From the NCBI RefSeq assembly GCF_016522065.1, contig NZ_JAEHFV010000001.1:1-64000 (forward strand): 64,000 nucleotides of DNA, given 5' to 3'. Within the stretch, counting starts at the first letter, position 1. Each line of letters opens with the position of its first letter. Made by a program: the position numbers and the translations under genes. Positions 56,345-64,000 of this stretch are shown here, piece by piece. The notes under the pieces were generated by a model, which searched no databases, was not told the DNA's origin, and worked only from the letters and a program-made list of their open reading frames with translations. The DNA is from Flavobacterium agrisoli. Lineage in GTDB: Bacteria; Bacteroidota; Bacteroidia; Flavobacteriales; Flavobacteriaceae.

Positions 56345-56614
56345 TTAGTAATCGTGATCAAAATCAAAATCAAAATCAAATAGTTCTTTTGGAGAAATTC
56401 TTAATCCTTTTGCTATTGAAATTATCGTACCCATTGAAGCACCATGTTCACCTTTTAAAACGCGGTATACTTGTTTGGGTTCAATTTTACCAATAGAGGC
56501 AATTGTCATTACATCTGTATTATTTATATTAATTATTTTATGCAAATTTTCCCCAAATGCGACATAATATTGTTTTCTAATTTCATTCATAAAGTGAAAT
56601 TGAAACAATTGCAA
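56345..56614 (-). CDS. XRE-type helix-turn-helix regulator
   Basis: 89 residues. The helix-turn-helix covers about 17-75: AFGENLHKIININNTDVMTIASIGKIEPKQVYRVLKGEHGASMGTIISIAKGLRISPKELF, a Cro/C1-like fold. The C-terminus ends FDFDFDFDHDY, encoded by a run of repeated TCAAAA units on the plus strand (56358-56380). A perfect palindrome lies 7 bp upstream of its start. It is likely an autorepressor that also controls the rightward SusC leader promoter. Confidence 0.85.
   Translation of the reverse strand: MQLFQFHFMNEIRKQYYVAFGENLHKIININNTDVMTIASIGKIEPKQVYRVLKGEHGASMGTIISIAKGLRISPKELFDFDFDFDHDY
56358..56380. repeat. hexanucleotide repeat TCAAAA (3.8 copies)
   Basis: TCAAAA repeats three times in tandem, then TCAAA. 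It encodes the alternating FD tail of the HTH protein. Copy changes would keep the frame. Confidence 0.7.
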
Positions 56615-56620
56615 TAAAAA

Positions 56621-56644
56621 AAATTGTCAAATTTGACAATTTTC
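56621..56644. promoter_or_regulatory. 24-bp perfect palindrome operator
   Basis: The half-site AAAATTGTCAAA (56621-56632) is followed directly by its reverse complement (56633-56644). It lies 7 bp from the start of the HTH gene and overlaps the -33 element of a rightward promoter (56633-56665). It is likely the operator of the HTH protein. Confidence 0.65.
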
Positions 56645-56665
56645 TGATTTTTTTCATATATTTGA
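56633..56665 (+). promoter_or_regulatory. promoter for the rightward SusC leader
   Basis: TTTG at 56633-56636 and TATATTTG at 56658-56665 match the Bacteroidota -33 and -7 elements with 21 bp between. The -33 lies in the palindrome. A second -7-like box, TAATTTTG, occurs at 56707-56714. Confidence 0.55.
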
Positions 56666-56713
56666 ACTTTCAATAAAGTTTAAAAAAACCTTTGATGGTT
56701 TTTTATTAATTTT

Positions 56714-56748
56714 GCGAAACTTCATATAAAAATATTTGAAGCATTCGC
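56714..56748 (+). ncRNA. leader hairpin 1
   Basis: Nested pairing: GCGAA (56714-56718) with TTCGC (56744-56748), CTTCA (56720-56724) with TGAAG (56737-56741), ATA (56726-56728) with TAT (56733-56735), and AAAA loop. Thirteen base pairs in all. It would be the first stem in the leader RNA, or a DNA operator if transcription begins at the 56707 box. Confidence 0.45.
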
Positions 56749-56784
56749 TTTGAATCTCGCTTTTGAAAACTGGTAATTTTTAAC

Positions 56785-56843
56785 GGGGACGAGATGATAA
56801 GTATGATGCTCACGTCTTTGGCGTGGGCTCACTTATTGTCCCC
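56785..56843 (+). ncRNA. structured leader element, hairpin 2
   Basis: Three nested helices: GGGGAC (56785-56790) with GTCCCC (56838-56843), ATAAGT (56797-56802) with ACTTAT (56831-56836), GCTCACG (56808-56814) with CGTGGGC (56822-56828, one G-T pair), loop TCTTTGG. The asymmetric internal loops (6/1 and 5/2 nt) look like an RNA structural element rather than a terminator. An 8-bp palindrome GGTATACC follows at 56845-56852. A class was not recognised. Confidence 0.55.
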
Positions 56844-57027
56844 TGGTATACCAGTACCTCAAAGGCAGTATGGTGAGTTCCATGCCATTTTTTTTACTCC
56901 CTTACAATTCTTAGCATTTCTTCTTTATTTAGAAAATTCGTATTCGTCATTGTTTAACCTATTTAGAACAAATTGCCCATGAAGTAAACCGCTATTCCAA
57001 AATATATAAATACTATAGCATAAAAAT

Positions 57028-57064
57028 GGCCCTCTGTTCAGCGACCAAACTAGAGCAGAGGACC
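57028..57064 (+). ncRNA. leader hairpin 3, just before the susC start
   Basis: GGCCCTCTGTTC (57028-57039) pairs with GAGCAGAGGACC (57053-57064): 12 positions with one C-A mismatch and one G-T. It ends 42 bp before the chosen start codon and may affect access to the ribosome binding region. Confidence 0.45.
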
Positions 57065-57106
57065 TTAGCTAATCAAATGTCCATTTCACTAACCAATCTC
57101 AATATT

Positions 57107-60100
57107 ATGAATTATTCTTCATTTTACAAGGATGGGAAGACACTTTATTGCATAATTTTTTCATGCCTACTATTGTCCTTTTCAACTTCATTTGCCGGAA
57201 ATGTAAACCGGAAGCCTCATGTTTTTCCGCAGGAAATTAAAATTCAAGGAACCGTTACCGATGGGCATGCGCCACTACCCGGTGTTTCCATCACTGTAAA
57301 GAGCAGATCCAATACTACTGCTATTACCGATTATAATGGACAGTATGCTATATATGCTGCTCCAAAAGACACTCTTGTGGTGTCTTTCATCGGATTTAAA
57401 AAGGTACTCATGCCTGTGCTAGGACGTAGGACGATTGATATTAAGTTAGAGTACGATACCAGTACACTTCAAGAAGTTAAGGTCAATGCCGGATACTATT
57501 CGGTTAAAGAAAGTGAACGCACAGGAAGTATTGCACGTATTACAGCAAAAGATATAGAAACACAGCCCGTGACCAATGTCTTGGCCACCATGCAAGGGAG
57601 AATGGCAGGAGTTGCCATTACGCAAACCACTGGCATGCCCGGAGGGGGATTTGATATAAAAATAAGAGGGCAAAATAGTTTGCGCTCCGATGCCAATGCC
57701 CCCTTATATATTATTGATGGGGTTCCGTATGCTTCGGATCCTATAGGGTATAGTCAGACGTCAACGCCTTTTCCAACAATTAGTAGTCCACTCAATAGTA
57801 TTGATCCTAGTAGCATAGAGAGTATTGAGGTCCTGAAAGATGCCGATGCTACATCTATTTACGGTTCTAGAGGAGCCAACGGAGTAGTGCTAATAACCAC
57901 TAAAAAAGGTCATAAAGGGAAAACTATGTTTTTTGTAAATGCATCAACAGGAGCCTCTTCCGTTACAAGATTTGCTGAGTTAATGAATACTGAACAATAT
58001 CTCTCCATGAGGAGACAAGCATTTGCCAACGACGGGATAACCACATATCCACCCTCAGCCTTCGATATAAACGGAACTTGGGATCAAGATCGCTATACCG
58101 ACTGGCAGAAAACCTTAACAGGAAGAACCGCCTTGACAACCCTATTTAATGCAGGAGTACAAGGAGGATCCGATCAAACGCAGTTTTTGCTAAATGCTAG
58201 CTCAAGTAAGCAAACTACTGTTTTTCCCGGTGAGTTTACCTATAACAAAACGGGTGTACAGCTAAATGTAACTCATGCATCTACTGATGATCGTTTTAAA
58301 TTAACTGTAAACACAGGCTATAATCTCCAAAATAACAACCAACCGGCTGCCGATTTTACCTATAATGCGCGATATCTTGCCCCTAATTCTCCCGAACTAT
58401 ATAATGAGGATGGGAGTTTAAACTGGGCGGGTAATACGTGGCTCAATCCCTTGAGAACTCTCGGCGCTACCTTTAGAGCTAAAACCAAAGACCTCATTAC
58501 AAGTGCAGTGGTTTCGTATGAGCTCCTAAATGGGTTGCAGTTTAAGACGAACTTGGGATACAGTGATCTGAATCATGTAGAGACACGAATTTCTCCCTCA
58601 ACTATTTATAATCCTGTGGCCAATATTACCAGTGCCAACTCAAGTCTATTTGTTGCAGAAACACAACGGAATTCCTGGATCGTAGAGCCGCAGTTGAGTT
58701 ACGACAAAACATTTGATAAAAGTAAAGTATCCATTATTTTGGGAAGTACATTTCAGGATCAAACATCTACAAGCATTGCTCAGTCGGGAACAGGTTTTAG
58801 TTCTAATAGTTTAATCTACAATTTGGCTTCTGCTTCAACATCCCGAACTTTATTCAGCGATAAGATTCAATACAGGTATCAGGCTTTTTTCGGGCGTATC
58901 AATTACAGTTTTAACGAACGCTATATTATAAACCTAACAGGTAGACGGGATGGTTCCAGCCGTTTTGGACCGGAAAATCAGTTTGCAAATTTTGGAGCGG
59001 TTGGAGCAGCTTGGCTTTTTTCCAAAGAAAAGTTTATAAGTGGTAGCAATATCATCAGTTTTGGTAAGCTAAGAGCTAGTTTCGGTACAACAGGAAGTGA
59101 TAAAATAGGGGATTATCAGTATATGGACACCTATACTTCAACTGGAGTATTGTATGATGGAAATGTAGGTTTACAGCCTTCACGTCTTTATAATCCTGAT
59201 TTTGGTTGGGAAGTCAATAAAAAACTTGAAGCCGCCATTGAAATGGGATTTTTTAAGGATAGAATATTTTTAACCGCTGCATGGTACCAAAACAGATCAT
59301 CCAATCAACTGGTAGGAATACCGATGGCTGCAACCACTGGATTTAACTCCATTCAAGCAAATCTGGATGCGTTAGTTCAAAATAGGGGATTGGAGTTTAC
59401 CGTGCGAACTGAAAATTTTAAAGGCAATAACTTCAGTTGGACTACCAATTTTAATATTTCTTCTAACAGAAACAAATTACTTGAGTTTCCTAATTTGCAA
59501 GGGTCAAGTTATAGCCAGACCTACCGTATGGGGCAACCTTTAAGTTTGCAACTGCTTTATCAGTTGGAGTCAGTTGATCCTCAAACTGGACTGTATCGAT
59601 TTACAGATTTAAATAGTGATGGCAAAATTACTAACCCAGATGATAAACAAATTATCATAGACATGACACCTACATATTTTGGTGGTCTTCAAAATCAGTT
59701 GGTATACAAGGCTTGGACATTGGACTTTCTTTTTCAATTTGTAAAGCAGAAAAATAGAAATGCAACTCTAGATCCCGCAGGACAGATGGCAAATCAACCT
59801 GTAAGGTTCCTGGATAGTTGGACACAGGTGGGAGACGATGCTCAATACCAGCGCTACACAGCAGGTTATAATAGTGCAGCGGTGACAAATGCCTACCTCT
59901 TCAATTCAAGCACAGCCTCTGTAACAGATGCCTCTTTTGTAAGGCTTAAAAACATAGCACTTTCTTGGAAGATTCCTCTTAATCTGCATGCCGTACAATG
60001 TAATCTAACAGTACAGGGGCAAAACCTCTTGACCTTTGCTAAGTATAAAGATGGGGATCCTGAGTTTACCACCTATGGGTATCTTCCTCCGCTAAAGACC

Positions 60101-60130
60101 GTCACAGCAGGAATACAGTTTAATTTTTAA
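57107..60130 (+). CDS. SusC/RagA family TonB-linked outer-membrane transporter
   Basis: About 1007 residues. After the signal peptide (LYCIIFSCLLLSFSTSFAG) comes a carboxypeptidase-like regulatory domain (IQGTVTDGHAPLPGVSITVK; FIGFKKVLMP), then the plug (NVLATMQGRMAGVAITQTTG, SIESIEVLKDADATSIYGSRGANGVVLITTKKG) and a 22-strand-like beta-barrel to the C-terminus (VTAGIQFNF). With SusD it imports peptides or glycans using the TonB system. The start at 57107 gives a correct signal peptide; the frame is open from an ATG at 57026, but that lies across hairpin 3. susD follows after 11 bp. Composition is less AT-rich than the host genes. Confidence 0.93.
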   Translation: MNYSSFYKDGKTLYCIIFSCLLLSFSTSFAGNVNRKPHVFPQEIKIQGTVTDGHAPLPGVSITVKSRSNTTAITDYNGQYAIYAAPKDTLVVSFIGFKKVLMPVLGRRTIDIKLEYDTSTLQEVKVNAGYYSVKESERTGSIARITAKDIETQPVTNVLATMQGRMAGVAITQTTGMPGGGFDIKIRGQNSLRSDANAPLYIIDGVPYASDPIGYSQTSTPFPTISSPLNSIDPSSIESIEVLKDADATSIYGSRGANGVVLITTKKGHKGKTMFFVNASTGASSVTRFAELMNTEQYLSMRRQAFANDGITTYPPSAFDINGTWDQDRYTDWQKTLTGRTALTTLFNAGVQGGSDQTQFLLNASSSKQTTVFPGEFTYNKTGVQLNVTHASTDDRFKLTVNTGYNLQNNNQPAADFTYNARYLAPNSPELYNEDGSLNWAGNTWLNPLRTLGATFRAKTKDLITSAVVSYELLNGLQFKTNLGYSDLNHVETRISPSTIYNPVANITSANSSLFVAETQRNSWIVEPQLSYDKTFDKSKVSIILGSTFQDQTSTSIAQSGTGFSSNSLIYNLASASTSRTLFSDKIQYRYQAFFGRINYSFNERYIINLTGRRDGSSRFGPENQFANFGAVGAAWLFSKEKFISGSNIISFGKLRASFGTTGSDKIGDYQYMDTYTSTGVLYDGNVGLQPSRLYNPDFGWEVNKKLEAAIEMGFFKDRIFLTAAWYQNRSSNQLVGIPMAATTGFNSIQANLDALVQNRGLEFTVRTENFKGNNFSWTTNFNISSNRNKLLEFPNLQGSSYSQTYRMGQPLSLQLLYQLESVDPQTGLYRFTDLNSDGKITNPDDKQIIIDMTPTYFGGLQNQLVYKAWTLDFLFQFVKQKNRNATLDPAGQMANQPVRFLDSWTQVGDDAQYQRYTAGYNSAAVTNAYLFNSSTASVTDASFVRLKNIALSWKIPLNLHAVQCNLTVQGQNLLTFAKYKDGDPEFTTYGYLPPLKTVTAGIQFNF

Positions 60131-60141
60131 TCATCAACATT

Positions 60142-61551
60142 ATGAAACGATTTACACATCCTATTTTACTTTCATGTTATTCAACCGTACTATTTTTTCT
60201 TATGGTAGTGGGTATCTTACATATCTCCTGTGATTCTTTTGTGGAGGCGGATAGTCCACAGTCACAATTGCCTAGCGAAGCCGTATTTGAAAATTATGCC
60301 ACAGCAAGTGCCGCCATAACAGACATATATGCAAAAATGAGAGATAGGGGCATGTTAACTGGGCAGAGTTCGGGAATTTCATATCAGCTGGGATCCTATT
60401 GCGATGAATTAGATTATTATGGATCACCAACCGCGGCTGCTGCCGCTTTTAACACTAATGCCTTATTACCAAGTAATAATCTAGTTCAGGATTATTGGTC
60501 GGTGGCCTATAATCAGATTTATGCTGCCAATTCGGTACTGGAAAGATTAGAAACTTCTACTGCTCTATCCGAAGAACAAATAACCCAACTTCAAGGCGAG
60601 GCCTACTTTATTAGGGCAATGGTGCATTTTTATCTTACTAATCTCTTTGGAGAAATTCCCTACATCAAAACTACTGATTACAGGTTAAATAGTAGAGCTC
60701 CGAAAGTCACTGTAAAAGAAGTTTACAGCTTTACTATCCACGACCTAGAGCAAGCAGCTACACTACTGGAAAAGGATTATCTTAGAGCGGAAAGGACAAG
60801 GCCCAACCGTTATGCTGTTCTTGCATTGTTGTCACGAGTATATCTATATGATGAAAAATGGGCAGAAGCGGCCAATGCAGCATCTGTACTCCTCAACGCT
60901 ACAGAGCTATACACCCTACAATCGGATTTAAAGAGGGTATTTCTTAAAGAATCGAAAGAAACGATCTGGCAGCAACAGCCCTCAATTGCAGGAAAAAATA
61001 CTGACCAAGCTGCGTCATTTATATTTTTTACTGTTCCGCCTCCTTCGGCTGCTTTAACAGCTGAGTTTATAAACTCTTTTGCATCCACTGATCTTAGAAA
61101 AAGCAATTGGACGGGTTCAATGGCTAATGCTAGTTCCACTTGGTATTATACTTATAAGTTTAAAGAGTTCTATAATACCCCTGTGTCAAAAGAGTATCCT
61201 GTGGTATTGAGACTGGCAGAACAATATCTGATTAGAGCAGAGGCCAGAGCACAACAAGGAGATTTGATAAGTTCTAAAGAAGATCTAAACCGAATTCGCC
61301 AACGTGCAGGACTTGCCCAGGCCCTTGCATCCTCTAAAGAAGAGTTGCTGCAAGCTATTCTAGAAGAAAGAAAATTAGAATTATTCTCAGAATATGGACA
61401 TCGTTTTTTTGATCTAAAACGAAATGGACAACTCGATCAGGCTTTATCAACCCTAAAGCCAGGCTGGAATACAACCGATAGGCTTTTTCCATTGCCTCAG
61501 AATGAAATAAACCTTAATCCGACCCTTTTGCCCCAAAATGATGGATATTAA
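60142..61551 (+). CDS. RagB/SusD family nutrient-binding lipoprotein
   Basis: 469 residues. A lipobox lies in ILHISC (Cys30), after which the SusD fold follows: TPR-like helices (EAYFIRAMVHFYLTNLFGEIPYI, RPNRYAVLALLSRVYLYDEKWAEAA) and the C-terminal RagB/SusD signature (LRLAEQYLIRAEARAQQGD, ILEERKLELFSEYGHRFFDLKR). It forms the lid over the SusC pore. It is smaller than many SusD proteins, in line with peptide-type RagB. The next gene starts 16 bp downstream. Confidence 0.93.
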   Translation: MKRFTHPILLSCYSTVLFFLMVVGILHISCDSFVEADSPQSQLPSEAVFENYATASAAITDIYAKMRDRGMLTGQSSGISYQLGSYCDELDYYGSPTAAAAAFNTNALLPSNNLVQDYWSVAYNQIYAANSVLERLETSTALSEEQITQLQGEAYFIRAMVHFYLTNLFGEIPYIKTTDYRLNSRAPKVTVKEVYSFTIHDLEQAATLLEKDYLRAERTRPNRYAVLALLSRVYLYDEKWAEAANAASVLLNATELYTLQSDLKRVFLKESKETIWQQQPSIAGKNTDQAASFIFFTVPPPSAALTAEFINSFASTDLRKSNWTGSMANASSTWYYTYKFKEFYNTPVSKEYPVVLRLAEQYLIRAEARAQQGDLISSKEDLNRIRQRAGLAQALASSKEELLQAILEERKLELFSEYGHRFFDLKRNGQLDQALSTLKPGWNTTDRLFPLPQNEINLNPTLLPQNDGY

Positions 61552-61567
61552 TAATTATACTAATTAT

Positions 61568-64000
61568 ATGAATTTTTACAATCAAATTATAAGAATACAG
61601 AAATGTTGTTGGGTGACATTTTTTATGAAGGCCACTATCTTTTTGTTGTTTATTTTGCAATTAGTAACCTGTCCTCTTAGAGGACAGGAATTGCAAAAAA
61701 GGAATGCTCAGAGTTCAGACTACCACCGATGGTCGGATATGTATATGCATGACGTAAGCCCCGATGGAAAATGGGTGTTGTATCAGCTCGATTATGATCA
61801 TAATATGGATACAATGGTGGTACGGAGTACAACCTTTGATAAAAAATATAATTTTAAAGGTTTAAAGCGTTACAATTTCTTGAATGACGAAGGCCTCGTG
61901 ACTTTGCGTCAAGATTATATGGAAATCCTCAATTTAAAAAAGGGTAGCAAAAAACGTTTTGATAAGGTGACAAATTATGCTTATTCGGAAAGTACGCATC
62001 AAATAGTAATGTTGACCGATGATGGGAAAAACAAGAAGTTGAGCATCTTGGATCCTAAAGGAAAGGTGTTGAAAGAAAAGGAATCAGTATCTTTCTTTTC
62101 AATGAGCCCCGATGGACTTAAAATTGTTTATGTAACTAAATCAGACGCGGGTGATACTTTAGGCATCATGGATATAAAGGCAGGGTATACAGAAAAAATA
62201 CTAATTGCCAATAGTACAGCAAAGTGGGATAATTTTGTTTGGCAACAATCAAAAGCCTTGTCGTACCTGCAGCACAACGGTAAGGATTCAAAAACAACCT
62301 TATCGTATTATAATTTGCAGCGATCAGTTTTAAAAACACTAGATCCCATGACACAAAGTGGTTCTCTAGGAAATATAGAAATTACAACGTACTACTTATA
62401 TCCCATGATGCTTTCTGATGATGGTGAAAGCGTTTTTTTCGCTACTAAAAGACAAAGTGTTCCTTCAGAAAAAAAAGATAAAAATGAACCTCAAATTTGG
62501 TACGCTGGCGAAAAAGTAATTTATTCTCGACAAGAGCGAACCGAGGATCTGAAAAGTAAGCCCAATCTAGCGGTGTGGTATCCGATGAGCGGAAGTTTTA
62601 GGGTTATTTCTTCTCCTGAATTTTCTGAAGTATTCCTTACAGGAAACCAACAGTATGCATTGCTTGCCGATCCTCTTTTGCACGAACCCGCAATGGAGCT
62701 TGAAGTTGTGAAGGATTTTTTTATTAAAGATCTTAAAACGGGCACACAGGAACTATTAGTTAAAAATATTATAGATTTAAAAAATCGATTGTTGCCCTCT
62801 CCAAGCGGAAAATATATTGCCTATTTCCTTGAGAATGATTGGTGGATTTATGACGTAGTTGAGAAAAAACATACCAACATTACAGCTGAAATTGACACTG
62901 ATTTTTCTGAGGATAACGGTAATATAGGGGTAGGTTATCCTTGCGGCAACCCAGGTTGGACTGATGGCGATCAAGAAATACTTTTGTATGACCAGTTTGA
63001 TATTTGGGCCGTTAAGCCAAATGGAACGTGGAGAAAATTAACTAGTGGAAGAGAAAAAGAAATTCAGTTTCGTTTTGCATATAATATAGGGAGTTCTTTT
63101 AAAAAACAAAATTTTGATGGTGCCAAAAGAGCTACCATAAATATAAATAAGGATATAATCCTCAGCGCAAAAGGTATTGATAAAAAGTCGGGATATTTTT
63201 TATGGAGTGAAAAAACGAAGGAAAAGTGTATTGTTTATGAGGATGCCATGATTGATAATATGCACTACATTGAAAAGGCCAAAACTTTTATCTATCAAAA
63301 ACAGAATTTTGATAAATCTCCATTTTTAGTTCGGCAATCACAAAATAAAGAGCCTAACGTTTTTTATGAAAGTAATAAGCACCAGCACCAATTTAAGTGG
63401 GGTAAAGCTGAACTTGTTTCCTATAAAAATTCAAAGGGAAAATTGCTTCATGGAGCATTGTATTATCCAGCTGGCTATAATCCGCAAAAAAAATATCCAA
63501 TGATTGTACACGTATACGAAAAGCAATCACAGAACATACATAATTATATCAAACCTACACTTTTTAATTTGGTAGGATTTAACCCAACTGTATTAACATT
63601 GCAGGGCTATTTTGTATTACGCCCAGATATTGATTATGAAATAGGAAAGCCGGGTGAAAGTGCTGTTGATTGTGTTACAGCGGCAACTAAAGCTGTTATT
63701 GATAAAGGAATTGTGGTTGCAAGTAAAATTGGATTGATGGGACATTCCTTTGGAGGCTATGAAACTTCATTTATTGTTGGAAAAACGAATATGTTTGCTG
63801 CTGCGATTGCTGGAGCACCTCCCACAGATCTTTATAGTTTTTACCATTCTATAGACTGGGATAAAGGAAAAGCCAATATGACAAAGTTTAACGTTGGACA
63901 GTTAAGATTAGGAGTTTCAGCTTTTCAAGCCCCTGAGATCTACATGAAAAATTCACCTCTTGCTAGTGCACAAGCTATTGATAAACCCCTACTTATTTGG
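61568..64000 (+). CDS. secreted S9 (prolyl oligopeptidase) family peptidase, cut by window end
   Basis: The frame is open from ATG 61568 to the window end (811 codons). The protein has an N-terminal hydrophobic export signal (from KATIFLLFILQLVTCPLRGQ; an alternative start at 61625 is equally good), a beta-propeller-like region (MHDVSPDGKWVLYQLDYD, FFSMSPDGLKIVYVT), and an alpha/beta-hydrolase domain with the nucleophile Ser727 in MGHSFGGYETS. The catalytic Asp and His would follow outside the window. Its position directly after SusC/SusD suggests it cleaves peptides for import or in the periplasm. Confidence 0.85.
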   Translation, partial: MNFYNQIIRIQKCCWVTFFMKATIFLLFILQLVTCPLRGQELQKRNAQSSDYHRWSDMYMHDVSPDGKWVLYQLDYDHNMDTMVVRSTTFDKKYNFKGLKRYNFLNDEGLVTLRQDYMEILNLKKGSKKRFDKVTNYAYSESTHQIVMLTDDGKNKKLSILDPKGKVLKEKESVSFFSMSPDGLKIVYVTKSDAGDTLGIMDIKAGYTEKILIANSTAKWDNFVWQQSKALSYLQHNGKDSKTTLSYYNLQRSVLKTLDPMTQSGSLGNIEITTYYLYPMMLSDDGESVFFATKRQSVPSEKKDKNEPQIWYAGEKVIYSRQERTEDLKSKPNLAVWYPMSGSFRVISSPEFSEVFLTGNQQYALLADPLLHEPAMELEVVKDFFIKDLKTGTQELLVKNIIDLKNRLLPSPSGKYIAYFLENDWWIYDVVEKKHTNITAEIDTDFSEDNGNIGVGYPCGNPGWTDGDQEILLYDQFDIWAVKPNGTWRKLTSGREKEIQFRFAYNIGSSFKKQNFDGAKRATININKDIILSAKGIDKKSGYFLWSEKTKEKCIVYEDAMIDNMHYIEKAKTFIYQKQNFDKSPFLVRQSQNKEPNVFYESNKHQHQFKWGKAELVSYKNSKGKLLHGALYYPAGYNPQKKYPMIVHVYEKQSQNIHNYIKPTLFNLVGFNPTVLTLQGYFVLRPDIDYEIGKPGESAVDCVTAATKAVIDKGIVVASKIGLMGHSFGGYETSFIVGKTNMFAAAIAGAPPTDLYSFYHSIDWDKGKANMTKFNVGQLRLGVSAFQAPEIYMKNSPLASAQAIDKPLLIW

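Noticed and set aside
56311..56496. 61-codon plus-strand frame beginning before the HTH gene
   Set aside because: It is the reverse of the HTH coding sequence and its repeated QNQNQNQ is the complement of the FDFDFD tail.
56794..56982. 62-codon open frame in the SusC leader
   Set aside because: Its first codons lie in the internal loop and stem of hairpin 2, and the product shows no recognisable domain. The base-pairing pattern explains this stretch better than coding. A tiny leader peptide cannot be ruled out.
56615..57106. Cobalamin riboswitch before the TonB-linked receptor
   Set aside because: No B12-box-like sequence was seen, and the receptor is a SusC type with a SusD partner, not BtuB.

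Overview
The window is AT-rich DNA from a member of the Bacteroidota, most likely a Flavobacterium-like Flavobacteriaceae. The evidence is the menaquinone genes (menC, menD, menB, menA), a bacillithiol-type BshA, DUF2853 and DUF5606 proteins, a MenD/MepB/FUSC neighbourhood, SusC/SusD proteins, CTnDOT-style Tra proteins, and promoters with the Bacteroidota -7 box TAnnTTTG. The species cannot be named from the sequence alone.

Positions 1-23,736 are ordinary chromosome. They hold a secreted TPR protein, the menaquinone genes interleaved with a GNAT acetyltransferase, a thioredoxin-fold protein, a large MG2/plug-domain surface protein, a GH43-like glycosidase and CvfB. These are followed by a UPF0173 hydrolase, MepB, a FUSC membrane protein, peptide deformylase, DUF5606, MazG, a PrcB-like lipoprotein, BshA, an NlpC/P60 peptidase and a thiolase. 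Several clear intrinsic terminators separate the units. A three-gene tRNA operon (Ser-GCT, Pro-TGG, Arg-TCT; 23,737-24,017) with a good promoter and terminator closes this part.

From the 3' end of tRNA-Arg to the end of the window lies the left part of an integrative and conjugative element. A large serine recombinase comes first, and its reading frame runs antisense through the tRNA terminator and the tRNA itself. Next are two tandem DUF3945-like paralogues and a minus-strand transfer operon encoding TraN, M, L, K, J, three TraI-like proteins, the VirB4-type ATPase TraG, TraF and TraE. Then come accessory genes: a Pmp3-like protein, a 399-residue protein, an AraC regulator, a small lipoprotein, and a TPR-AraC regulator broken by one in-frame TAG. 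No relaxase or coupling protein is seen, so these and the right end probably lie further right.

The cargo at 44,086-55,881 is a defence island on the minus strand: hsdM, hsdS, a fused SIR2-APAZ-MID-PIWI Argonaute (SPARSA-like), a decayed HNH endonuclease gene, an AbiE toxin-antitoxin pair and hsdR. The Argonaute start codon overlaps the hsdS stop (ATGA), so it is physically part of the type I restriction-modification operon. Its PIWI domain lacks the nuclease residues while its SIR2 pocket motifs are intact. This fits an NAD-depleting abortive-infection effector placed inside a restriction locus and is the most interesting system in the window.

To the right, an HTH gene with a 24-bp perfect palindrome at its start faces a long structured leader containing three hairpins. 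The leader precedes a SusC/SusD pair and a secreted S9-type peptidase that is cut by the window end. This is probably a peptide or glycan uptake module carried as cargo.
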